From: Serpula lacrymans var. lacrymans S7.9
Taxonomy: Eukaryota > Basidiomycota > Agaricomycetes > Boletales > Serpulaceae
Length of the DNA stretch: 15,167 nt
Reading direction: 5' to 3'
Assembly (NCBI RefSeq): GCF_000218685.1
Contig: NW_006763304.1
Location: 1-15,167, forward strand
A program made the position numbers and the translations under genes. Every line of letters starts with the position of its first letter. Position 1 is the first letter of the stretch. Below are positions 7,401 to 14,977 of the stretch, piece after piece. The notes under the pieces were generated by a model. It saw only the letters and a list, made by a program, of their open reading frames with translations, was not told the DNA's origin and did no database searches.

Positions 7401-8298
7401 TCTTAATCTCTTCCTCAGGTTTTACCTCATCATCGTCATCGTCGATCTTTTCTAAAGATCTGAGCTCGTAAATGTGACTAGCGTTTAACTTTTCAAGACG
7501 CTCATTGTGACGGACATGATTTGGTTTACCCAGGTTTACACATTCCTGAGGGCAACGTGACAATGTGACAACCCCTGTCTGCCAGTTGATCTCAGGATTA
7601 TGTTTAAATAGCCAGGTCCAGCCTAATATTAAATTAATCTTCCCTAGTTGGGTAGCTTCGGCAGTGACTCGTTCTCTGTGTCCTTGGTATTCAACCACAA
7701 AAGAACATTTGTGCGTGATACAGCCACCCGCGTTAAGCGTACCGTCAACATTGTAGACGGGAATAGATACATCTAATTTTACAAGGGGGAGTCCAATTTG
7801 CTCCGCCCAGACCTGATCTATGAAGATCCCGTTAGCGCCTGAATCAAGCAGTGCGCTCGTTGGGTGTACTTTGCCCCGGGCAAGGTTTTCCACGCCAACG
7901 TCTAAACAGATCTCCTTTTGGAATAAATATGTGCGCATCAACACACATCTTGGGATTTCGGGAAAGGGTGGCTCCGAAGAAGAGGAGGAAACGTCGAATG
8001 ATACATGTTTTTCTATTTTATTTTTACCAGAATCAAGCACCCTAGTTTTTGTCTCGCCGGGGCCACGCTCTGAAGGAGACGCTGGTGCAGCGGTAGTATC
8101 ATAAATATTACAGTCACAATGCTTCATACAAGTACATACTTCAGATATTAGATTTAGAAATTTATTTACAAATTGGGGAGCCATCCCCGTCATTCCTTTA
8201 TTGCTCATGCAACACCCCGGAGCAGGGGCCACTTTGTTGTGGTTTACTTCATTTTTAACAGGAGCTAAGGCACCCAAGTGACCTAAGCTCCGAATGCT
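4486..8298 (-). CDS. pol: Ty3/gypsy chromovirus Pol: protease, RT, RNase H, integrase, chromodomain
   Basis: Residues are numbered from the TTG at 8277, though no ATG start is expected because translation should enter by a -1 frameshift from gag at 8298. Aspartic protease: ALLDSGANG with D145. RT: MDLRWGY with D422, FFGLTNSPATFQ, and YIDD with D485-D486. RNase H: D634, E676, D703, D746. Integrase: zinc ligands H834, H841, C871, C874 and the triad D904, D964, E1000 (35 residues between the last two). A GPY module (WIGPYRI, ~1133) precedes a C-terminal chromodomain (~1192-1245, with FLVLWKGYG and TWEPE), which in chromoviruses steers integration to marked chromatin. The linker before the protease has a Cys-rich patch (C48, C50, C54, C56). 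No stop or frameshift was seen. About 1,270 residues is a normal Pol length. Confidence 0.93.
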   Translation of the reverse strand, partial: SIRSLGHLGALAPVKNEVNHNKVAPAPGCCMSNKGMTGMAPQFVNKFLNLISEVCTCMKHCDCNIYDTTAAPASPSERGPGETKTRVLDSGKNKIEKHVSFDVSSSSSEPPFPEIPRCVLMRTYLFQKEICLDVGVENLARGKVHPTSALLDSGANGIFIDQVWAEQIGLPLVKLDVSIPVYNVDGTLNAGGCITHKCSFVVEYQGHRERVTAEATQLGKINLILGWTWLFKHNPEINWQTGVVTLSRCPQECVNLGKPNHVRHNERLEKLNASHIYELRSLEKIDDDDDEVKPEEEIKRLVPPEYHDFWKVFSKHKSERFPEAKPWDHAIDLKDTFKPRKGHMIPLSAPERDEVSSFIDEQLRKGYIRPSKSPMTSPVFFIPKKDGKKRMIMDYRYVNEHTVKNAYPLPLISQLVDKLAGAKILTKMDLRWGYNNVRIKEEDAWKAAFTCHRGSLEPLVMFFGLTNSPATFQSMMNEIFADMENCVVIYIDDLLIFTKSDDEAEHDKIVQEVLRHLQERGLFVKPKKCNFKVKEVDFLGMIIGQNGIRMNPEKVQAILEWPEPTHVKGVRAFLGLGNFYRRFIENFAKITRPLNDLTKKDIVWHWGAKEQEAFDKLEQAFTTAPILAFPELDKEFWLETDSSDFATGAVLSIKCPDDLWRPCAYLSHSLSPTERNYQIYDKEMLAIIRALEHWRHYLEGARHQFKIWTDHKNLEYFMTARDLNRRQARYAVYLSRFIYKLIHKPGSSMGKGDALSRREDHANGIEDDNKGVTLIDQSRVANVRIGQDSILLGIFKKDISSEEKARLDGNENYLWKDGLFHFKNKIYVPESARIKAIDRHHDTPVAGHPGWQQTMELISRNYMWPGMVKDVQEYVKSCLRCAMAKNSHQPPAGKLMPNPIPAGPWQDILVDFTTDLPESNRYDSVMVVVDRFSKEVVFIPTNKTITAAGTADLFKDFVWSIHRLPETVISDRGPQFASEFTKELCRMLGIKPKLSTVFHPQTDGQTERLNQELKQYLRIFINDRQTDWAKWLKIAQFTYNVKQSSATGKAPFEVTRSYLPRMGVEPGKSKNEAAGNMVKDMKAVLDETRKALFRTAEQMKDRAERRRSKAPDYKVGDLVWLDTDHFKLKDRQSRKLTEKWIGPYRIKEVKPNAVELELPKRMRVVPTVNISRVKPYKGPLPGQRVDRPGPVVVTQEGEEEFEVEQVVDARLKRGKLEFLVLWKGYGDEDKTWEPETHLENSRNAVREFYSKNPSAPRKLRGMDSKLFGGK

Positions 8299-8304
8299 TT
8301 TCCC
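8261..8304 (-). promoter_or_regulatory. Programmed -1 ribosomal frameshift signal joining gag to pol
   Basis: In the gag frame the minus strand reads G-GGA-AAA (8304-8298), a slippery heptamer of the form X-XXY-YYZ. A 6-nt spacer (8297-8292) leads into a stem of 10 positions, 8291-8282 with 8270-8261, with 9 pairs and a single T-T mismatch, around an 11-nt loop. The gag stop TAG (8285-8283) lies within the 5' arm. A -1 slip enters the pol frame, which is open from just upstream of the heptamer. Loop bases CACTT (8280-8276) could also pair with AAGTG (8234-8230) to form a pseudoknot. Confidence 0.8.
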
Positions 8305-9347
8305 TGAGCCTTCATTTCATTGACCTGTTGGTCATAAAAGAAGCCCCGGATTTCGTCGTACGAACGACCGGCCAAAGAGTTGAGCCGATCGTCCGGTTTT
8401 TCGGATTCTAGTTGGCGCGCCTGGCGCCCTTGGTTATTTTTTTGATGGGCGGCCTGCGCCCCGTTTCTGCAGTCTCAGGACATGTGTCCCTCCTGGCCGC
8501 AGTTGTAACAGTTGCCCTTGAATCTGCGCATCTGTCCGCCTTGGACCGCGCCGATATCCATAGGAGCACCCTGTCCTGGCTGCAGCCCGAACGGCTTGAA
8601 CCCGTGAGAGTGATTATGTTGGTTTGATGACCCAGGGCACCTCTGGGATGTGTTGTTTTGTTTGGTGGACCCGCCACCCTGGTGCATTGTGTAGAGCTCT
8701 ATGGCTCTACCGACTCGTCGTACTTCCTCAGCCGCCAGGGCCAAGTTGTCGCTCTGTGTATCCTGCAGATAGATCTGTTCTGCAATGCAAGGATTCACAT
8801 TGCGTTCCAGCAGTTTTACTGCATGTTTATTGCCAAGACCCCCTTGGATTGAGAGGGCCAGGAACCGGGTTACGAAATCATCCGTCCTCATGTTTCCTTG
8901 TTTGAAGGAACGGATTTGCTGACGCGCCCAGTCATGCTCAGCTTGCGGTTTAAAATATTTTTTGATCTCTATCTTGAGATCGTCCCAGGTGGGCCACACT
9001 CCCGCAGTGTAGCACTCCTGTAATTGTACTTGGGCGTATCGACCCGCCACAGGTCCTTTTAGGCGAGATAGCACCACAGTGGCTACCTCAAAATCGTCGG
9101 CAAACGCATCCCAGTTTGCCTTGACCCAAATTTGGAGTTTGATCCACCATTCGGCGAATCGCGCTCTGTCTCCTTCGAAGGCGCCGGGGTCAGCGATGAC
9201 TTCAACCTTTTTGTTGAACTTTTTCTCTACCGAGGGGGTTGCTACAGGGGGGTTTGCCTGTATCTCGGCGAGTTGCGAGGTTAATGCTGCAATCTGCGTG
9301 CGCATGGCGTGCAGCAGAGCATTCATATCTTGGAGTTGTGACGACAT
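8283..9347 (-). pseudogene. gag: Ty3/gypsy Gag with CCHC zinc knuckle, interrupted by one in-frame TGA
   Basis: Gag forms the particle and binds element RNA. The frame starts at ATG 9347 and runs to TAG 8285-8283, 354 sense and nonsense codons. The N-terminus has a heptad-like helix (residues ~1-30). The central retrotransposon Gag domain (~45-215) includes FAEWWIKLQIWVK and WDDLKIEIKKYF. A Gln/Asn/Gly-rich linker leads to the nucleocapsid knuckle with C280, C283, H288 and C293. A TGA at 8477-8475 (codon 291) falls inside the knuckle, where related proteins usually have Arg; a single C-to-T change in CGA would explain it. After the stop the same frame continues for 63 codons and carries the frameshift heptamer, so the mutation also cuts Gag-Pol off. 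As it stands the ORF makes a 290-residue Gag without a complete knuckle. Confidence 0.88.
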
Positions 9348-9490
9348 GTCGACTTGTTCTCTTTGGTAATGTAAAAAAAAGGTAACTGGGGGTCCCCGCT
9401 TGCTATCTGCGGATCAACCTCTTCCCAGCTGAGTATCGGATCTCAATCTCCGACTACCCACACTATAGTATTTGAAAAGGTATATAAAAT
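9348..9490 (-). promoter_or_regulatory. Chromovirus leader with a candidate primer-binding site and TATA-like box
   Basis: Upstream of gag the minus strand reads TGGGTAGTCGGAG at 9460-9448, a candidate tRNA primer-binding site because it begins with TGG and its complement ends in CCA. A second TGGG-starting candidate lies at 9427-9424 and onward. TTTTATATACC at 9489-9479 resembles a TATA box. The base before the first candidate does not complete a canonical LTR end in CA, so the LTR/leader junction is unsettled. Confidence 0.3.
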
Positions 9491-10217
9491 GTATTTGTAA
9501 TAAACCCTGGTCCGAACGGTTGTCAGGGGGTGGTCCGCTTGTTAAGCTGTCAACCCTTCTCCAGACTGGCGGAGGCAAGTGCCCGGCCTCGTCAGAGGTA
9601 TTCGAAGGTGAAGATTTGTATGTAAATTCTAATCAACAGCGGTTCCACATCGACTGCTGAGCTATGGTACTCCCCTTAACGCTGGGGGCCGCGTATCAAA
9701 GGTTTTGGGTTCTTCTCCCAAAGCACTACAAAGCCGTTGCTAGGAGCACACCTATCTGCTATACGGGATATTCCTAACCGCTGTCGATGATGAGAACTGC
9801 TGTTAGAAAACCACACACAAAACAAACTAACACACAATCCTCCCAGATTCCACGGAACTTGTTTATGGGCTTTGCCTCCTAGAACAGTGGAGTGGTCTGG
9901 TTGTTCGTGGGGTGGTACGTATAAAGATCCTTCAAAGTAAAACCCAGAGGTGTATGAGTGTGGGTTTTGAGGAGGAGGGATAGTTGAATTTATAGAAGGA
10001 TAGGGGCTTGGTGGCGAGTATAGATGAGCACTACCTTGCTAATTGTAGCACAAGGTAGGTTTGAGAACGACAAGATGACGAGGTTCCCAGTGATAGCAGG
10101 CTCCTGACGCACAAACTGTAGTGCTCAGAAGGACTCTAATCGAAGGGGATGACAATCACTTTCAAAAAGTGACGAGTGACGATGACAGCAGTTAACAGTG
10201 GTAGAAGTGGGAAGTGT
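9491..10217 (-). other. Non-coding stretch, probable 5' LTR or promoter DNA of the chromovirus
   Basis: No gene is visible here. On the minus strand a TATA-like CTATAAAT (around 9994-9988) is followed by a C-rich leader-like segment. Two strong inverted repeats lie upstream: CTACCTTG 10031-10038 with CAAGGTAG 10051-10058, and TCACTTT 10156-10162 with AAAGTGA 10166-10172. A short tandem GTGACGA pair follows at about 10170-10183. The position next to gag suggests U3-R-U5 DNA, but I could not identify a second copy on the other side of the element. Confidence 0.35.
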
Positions 10218-10501
10218 TGTGACCACACTGGATCACAATTAGTAGAGTAGTGAACTTGAGAGTAGAGAAGAAGTCTGGATTGGATTTCTTGTTGTTGTTT
10301 TTTTTTTTACAAGGTAAAATACAGGGGTTTATATAGTAAAAGAAAAGTAGGCTATGCACAGTATAGCTGTGCAAAAAGAATGAGAAAGAATATGAAGGAA
10401 GGAATGTACGCTGACAAATCCTGCGTAGGTAGTACAGGATAAGATTGTCAAAAAAAGGAAAAGAAAGGGATAGAACAATAAATGCTGTGAGTAATGTCAC
10501 A
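10218..10501 (-). repeat. Candidate 284-bp LTR bounded by TGTGAC...GTCACA
   Basis: The segment begins with TGTGAC (10218-10223) and ends with GTCACA (10496-10501), a perfect 6-bp terminal inverted repeat of the TG...CA type. On the minus strand it has a pyrimidine-rich U3-like part, a good TATA box (TATATAAA, 10335-10328), then an A-rich leader with repeated CAA triplets about 40 bases further. Position and direction suit the 3' LTR of the Ty3 element to the right. No purine tract lies directly upstream, the flanking pentamers do not match, and its partner would be outside the window. A solo LTR is possible. Confidence 0.45.
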
Positions 10502-10746
10502 GGTTTGTACAGCCATAAAGTAAAGTCCAATAGCAAAAAGAGAGCAGGAAAATCATGATGTCATGGGAAGATGCAGTAAAAAAAGGGCAAGGCAAAACAC
10601 TATCAGTATCAACACAGTTCCTTTATTGTCAGTCAGGCATTCTAAAAAAATATGTGTCCATAAAAATGATTCAAAAATCAAAAATAATCGCACTGTAAAT
10701 GAATGTTCTGCTGAAGAAAAAGAAACTGGAGCCACCGGTCCACCAC
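10502..10746 (-). other. Non-coding spacer between the small ORF and the candidate LTR
   Basis: About 245 A/T-rich bases with no credible ORF. On the minus strand it would be the 3' untranslated part of the second Ty3 element. No polypurine tract next to the LTR was seen, which is the main weakness of the LTR assignment. Confidence 0.35.
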
Positions 10747-11289
10747 CTAGTCCAAATCTGACAGTTCCATGGCCTTACCAATGGACTGGTTGTGTTGGAC
10801 CACCTGATCAAACGAGGGAGGGAGAGGAGTAGTTCCAATTTGGAACAAGTGAGTCCCAGGCAGCGTGTGGTAGGTGTAGCTGTAGTGAAGACGATGGACA
10901 AATGATAAGTGTACCCAAGTGAATGGGACAGCGATGAACATGGGCGACGCAAGGGGATGAACCTTCTCCAGCTCAAAAATTACCCACCCATGCTCCAACC
11001 AGGCAAGACGAGCGACCGATGTTTTGATAGTATATGATGGCAGATCGACGTCATGAAGATGGACCTGTTGCCCTATTTGGACCGGCCGCAGGGGCTTTGC
11101 TGATATCAGCAGTGGCACGTGGTAGTCAACGGATCGGCGACGGAAGCGGATAGGAAGTGGTGACATCAGAAATGGTGGGGGAGCAAAGAAGATGAGGAGG
11201 AGAAGGGTGGAGGTGACGAGGAGGTGAACTAAAATGGGGACCCAGAAACGACCGTCGGGTGAGAATAAAAAGGAGAGGAAGGGGCCCAT
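10747..11289 (-). CDS. Small protein with an N-terminal membrane segment, downstream of pol
   Basis: I do not recognise this protein. The frame is open from 11484, but the first ATG is at 11289-11287 and lies in a near-perfect Kozak context (GCCACCATGG), giving 180 residues. Residues ~15-38 are strongly hydrophobic (WVPILVHLLVTSTLLLLIFF) and are followed by a basic RFRRRS patch, so a single-pass anchor with the C-terminus on the cytoplasmic side is likely. The rest is rich in His, Pro and Val, with a milder hydrophobic stretch near 117-131 and no Cys. It starts 434 bases after the pol stop in the same direction and before the candidate LTR. That is where env-like third ORFs occur in some Ty3/gypsy elements, though no glycoprotein features are visible. 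It could instead be a captured host fragment or a chance ORF. Confidence 0.5.
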   Translation of the reverse strand: MGPFLSFLFSPDGRFWVPILVHLLVTSTLLLLIFFAPPPFLMSPLPIRFRRRSVDYHVPLLISAKPLRPVQIGQQVHLHDVDLPSYTIKTSVARLAWLEHGWVIFELEKVHPLASPMFIAVPFTWVHLSFVHRLHYSYTYHTLPGTHLFQIGTTPLPPSFDQVVQHNQSIGKAMELSDLD

Positions 11290-11722
11290 GGTGGCGCTAG
11301 GCAAAGGAAGGGGAGTAAGGGAAACAACAAAAGCGAGGGCGCAATGCAATGTGTAGCCAGTGGCGACGCGAAAATTTGCCGAAATGCCGAAACGCGGAAA
11401 GTACCGGATGGAAAAGCAAAGGTGAGCGTGACTGGATTGCCTAATAGAGGTGGTGCTGATCAGCCACAAGTTCAAAAAGGGCAATATTAATTACTATTCC
11501 ACGTGGCACTGTGCCTGTGTGGCGCAAAGGCGAGTCTTTTTGAATATTTGCTTTGTTATTGACACCTGTCCATGCTACCAATCAACTTTGGTGTATGACA
11601 TCCACGGACAACTTGAAATTGCAACTGTCCCCAGTTGCTTCCATAAAGGTAGGGTCATAGGGAATGAAACATGGCAACACATTAAAGGGTCATGTCAGCA
11701 TAAAATTCGTTCAGGTAAGTCA
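11290..11722 (-). other. Spacer between pol and the small downstream ORF
   Basis: No supported gene. The frame of the small ORF stays open back to 11484, but without an ATG before 11289. The remainder shows no splice signals or repeats that I could identify. Confidence 0.4.
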
Positions 11723-13744
11723 TTAATTGTTATCTTCATCATCTGAGTCGTTATGCTCATAGTCAGGTTCATCTTCTGGTTCATCTAGGTCGTTATCATG
11801 GTCATCCAGTTCGTCCAAGAGGGGCATAGAGTGGCGGTTGAAATAGGGAAGTAGGCGAAATGCTGCAATTCCTCTTCGTGATACTGATCCATCCATTTCT
11901 TTTAGAACATATGATCCTCCTTTAGTACGTCGCACAACTTCATAAGGGCCATTGTAACGAGGCTTTGCTTTACGATCCAGCTCTTTCTCAACCTGAGTAT
12001 TCCGCACTAGAACAAGCTCTCCAGGCTGGTATTCATTCTTGAACATCCTTCGTGCATAGAGTTTCTCAAACTGCGCTTTAGATCTGAGACGAGTTTTGCG
12101 TATAGTGAGTGCAGCTTGTTGCAAATCATTCTGTCTCTTTTCTAGTTGACGAATGCGCAGAGAAATGAGGTCTTCTGTTGACATTGCAGTGTGGAATCCA
12201 TGAACAAGGAAAGTCGCTTCTGTCAGATCAAATGGTAGGACTGGGTCAACTCCGTGCAACAGATAAAAAGGGCTGAATCCAGTAGAACGACGAGTAGTGA
12301 CCTTGTCTGCAAAGAAGGCATGATGGACCTTGGTTGGCCATAAATCGACATTCCCTTCACAGGACTTGACAAGTGCTTCTCTTATGACGAAGTGTCCACG
12401 CTCAACAACACCATTTGCCTTGGAATTGTAGGGAGAAATGCGAATATGAGGGATCTGGTAACGTTCCACAAGCTCTTCAAATGCTCCTTTGACTTCGCTT
12501 CTATTATCTGTGACAACTTCTCCTATAGCTCCATAGCGACAGATGATTTCTTCCCAGAACAAGCGAGCAAGATTATGTGCAGATGCTTTCTTCAATGCTC
12601 TTCCTTCTGCAGCAAGTGACAGATCATCTCTTGCAGCAACAAGATATCGATATCCTCTGGCCTTGGGCATGAGCATAATGTCGACATAGACTTTGGTGAA
12701 GATTGTAGGAGGTGATGAGATGGTAAGTGGGACTTCACTTTTGCGTACACTTCGAATCTGGCATTCATGGCAGGTGCGAATATGATGCTTGACATCCTGT
12801 AACATATGGGGCCAGTAAAAGCGCTCTCTGACTGTAGAGAATACACCATTGACTCCTCTGTGACCAAGCCTTTCATGTGCTTCAGTAAGGATGTGAAGTC
12901 GAAGGTCAGGATTGAAGATGACTTTGAGAGGAGGAGCAGAGTGACGACGCTTGAACATGCTGTCTCCTTTCAAGAAGAATTGAAGTGATCGCTTGACAAA
13001 ACACTTTTGAGCTTGAAGAGAGGAAAATATAGGCAGCTCCATAGTTTGAAGAAAGTGGAAGATTCGACGAAGAGTATCATACTGAGAAGAATCATTGGTA
13101 AGGAACGAAGGGAGTGACATAGGGTGATATGGGAGAGGTCTGGCAAGATCAACAAGAAGAGCGATATCATCAAGCCAATCATCTGATTCTTGAGCATCTT
13201 CAAAGTCTTCCTCTGTTGGTTGACGACAAGATAATGCATCAGGACCACGATGATGATCAGCAGGTATGTGAATGAGCTTGAAATCAAAGAGAAGGATGCC
13301 CTGAATCCAACGATTGATAGTGGCATTAGGCTGAAGATCTGGATCGTTGAGCATGCCTTTGATATACTTGGCATCCACCTCCACATGCAAGTGTTTTACT
13401 CCTGCAATGTAAAGGCGAAAATGACGAAGTGCTCTGAACAAACCATATAATTCTAGTTTGGGCTGACTGTAATTTGCCTCTCTATCATTCATGGGAATAG
13501 AGCCATAGCGAGCTGGACGCTTCCTTCCATTTTCATCAAGCTGGGAGAGGATAAAACCAACAGCAATCTTGCTGGTATCAACTGAAAGAACGACTGGGTT
13601 GTGTGACGGATAATTTATAGGGTGAAGTGCTGGTGCAGAAGATACTGCATGCTTCAGAGCATCAAATGCTTCTTGTCTGCGTTCATCCCATTGAAATTCA
13701 GCTCCTTTGCGATACAATTCTGTCAAGGGGCGTGCAAGAGCAGA
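11723..13744 (-). pseudogene. pol: Ty3/gypsy Pol, C-terminal part: RNase H and integrase, acidic tail
   Basis: This is the continuation, in the same frame, of the RT segment at 14977-13745, from which it is separated only by a TAA (13747-13745). Numbered from the TTG at 13726: RNase H residues D50, E92, D118 and D163 (GPDALS); integrase zinc ligands H284, H289, C319, C322; and catalytic D349, D407, E442, with 34 residues between the last two. Around D407 the sequence reads TDNRSE, where the family normally has Gly after Asn, probably a G-to-A change. A GPY module (YNGPYEVV, ~591) follows. The end is a roughly 30-residue Asp/Glu-rich tail, not a chromodomain. Without read-through of the TAA this part has no good start codon, so integrase is probably not made from this copy. 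Confidence 0.88.
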
Positions 13745-14977
13745 TTAATTGCGGATCCAAATGCGAACTGTGCCACATAGACCAAGAAAACTGCGAACAT
13801 CTTTGGGAGTCTGGAGAATTGGCCATTTAAGAATCTTGTCCACCTTGGTACTGTCAGGGAGACGACCTTCTGGGCAGCATACTTGTCCGACAATCACAAC
13901 TTGAGGACAACATAACTGAGTCTTCTTTCCAGAGAAAGTTCCGCCAGCATGACCAACTCTATGCATAATGCGATGAACGTCAATGGCATGTTCCCATATA
14001 AATCTACGAATGCCAGGGTTGCCAGGAATGGTCTCTGGGTTGCCATCTGCATCTTCATAACGAGAAGTAGGTCCTTTGATTGGGAGGTCATCAACAAAGA
14101 TATTGGCAATATGGGGAATTTCGTCTTGCAAGATGAAAGTCATGCAATTCTGGAATTCTGGAACGGAATTGGTGAATCCCATAGGCATAGAAGTAATCCT
14201 CAGAAGTCCTAGTGGCGATAGAAAAGAGGTAAGGTCACGACTGTCAGGGTGCACTTTTCGAGCATCAAATCCCCAAAAAAGATCAAATACAGTATAGCAT
14301 TGAGAACCAGCAAATGGCTCCACAAAGTCGTCAAGGATAGGTGGTACTCCTGAGTCTTTGATAGTGACTGCATTTAGTGGCTGAAGATCATGGACGATGC
14401 GAATCTTGCCATTCTTCTTCTGAACGCAAAACCACTTAGAGCGATAAGACGACTGGCTAGGCTCATAGACTCCAGCTTTGATTTTGTCTCTGAGCAATTC
14501 TATGACTTCATTCTTGATTCCAGGAGGAATAGGAATGTTCTTGTATTCCCAAGGGACATGTGGGAGAACAGGTATGACGTAGGGAGAGAAGTAGTCTTCT
14601 CTGAACGTTCCTCTGTCAGTTTCCTCGAAGGCAAGACTGTGCTGATTGAGTATCATGATGTGAGCGAAAAGCTTTTCCTCTTCTGGCCATAAGAATCCAT
14701 CAGAGTTTAGCTTCATTTCGTCATAAAGGCGCTCCTTGGTGAGCTTCGGCGTGGGAATGAATTCTGGGGGAAGGACAGGAAGGGGTGGGAGCGAAAGGAG
14801 TGGGTCTTCTGGAAATGACCGAGTGACACGTACGTCTTCTGGGAATACTCCAGGAACAGGTTTGACTTTGCAATCAACACGTTTGTAAGCTCCAAAACTC
14901 GACCAATCGGGTGCTGGTACAGGTATAGGGTCCACAATGTCTATCATGTAACTAGGGTTAAAACAAAAAGTGTTCAA
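13745..14977 (-). pseudogene. pol: Ty3/gypsy Pol, N-terminal part: reverse transcriptase, ends at a premature TAA
   Basis: The first ATG is at 14947 (MIDIVDP); the frame is open to about 15014, where a TGA closes it. Counting from 14977, a Pro-rich lead (~40-80) precedes the RT: WFCVQKKNGKIRIVHD (182-197), FDLFWGFD with D232, SMPMGFTNS (263-271) and FVDD with D296-D297. A family-typical insert, with ETIPGNPGIRRFIWEH, follows the catalytic centre. The frame stops at TAA 13747-13745, just after RIWIRN and before SALARPLTEL, within the RT-RNase H connection, where relatives continue with an aromatic residue. TAC to TAA would explain it. No protease or Gag is visible in frame. They may lie beyond the window, in another frame, or across an intron. 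Confidence 0.88.

Larger units (their letters stand above)
4481..9460 (-). mobile_element. Ty3/gypsy chromovirus retrotransposon (gag-pol internal region)
   Basis: The interval holds, on the minus strand, a leader, gag (9347-8283) and pol (to 4486) in the order protease, RT, RNase H, integrase, chromodomain. That order defines Ty3/gypsy elements, and the chromodomain places it among chromoviruses, which are widespread in fungi. Limits are set by a primer-binding-site candidate (9448-9460) and a purine-rich tract on the coding strand (4481-4497). I did not find a matching LTR pair flanking it. Pol is intact by eye. Gag has one nonsense codon, so this copy is probably not autonomous unless the codon is read through. 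Confidence 0.85.

Noticed and set aside
8275..8277. TTG at 8277 as an independent start for pol
   Set aside because: It is not an ATG, the frame is open further upstream, and the frameshift signal explains entry into pol.
10192..10536. 114-codon ORF on the - strand
   Set aside because: It covers the candidate LTR, is low-complexity (Leu, Phe, Ser, Tyr) and has no start context or domain.
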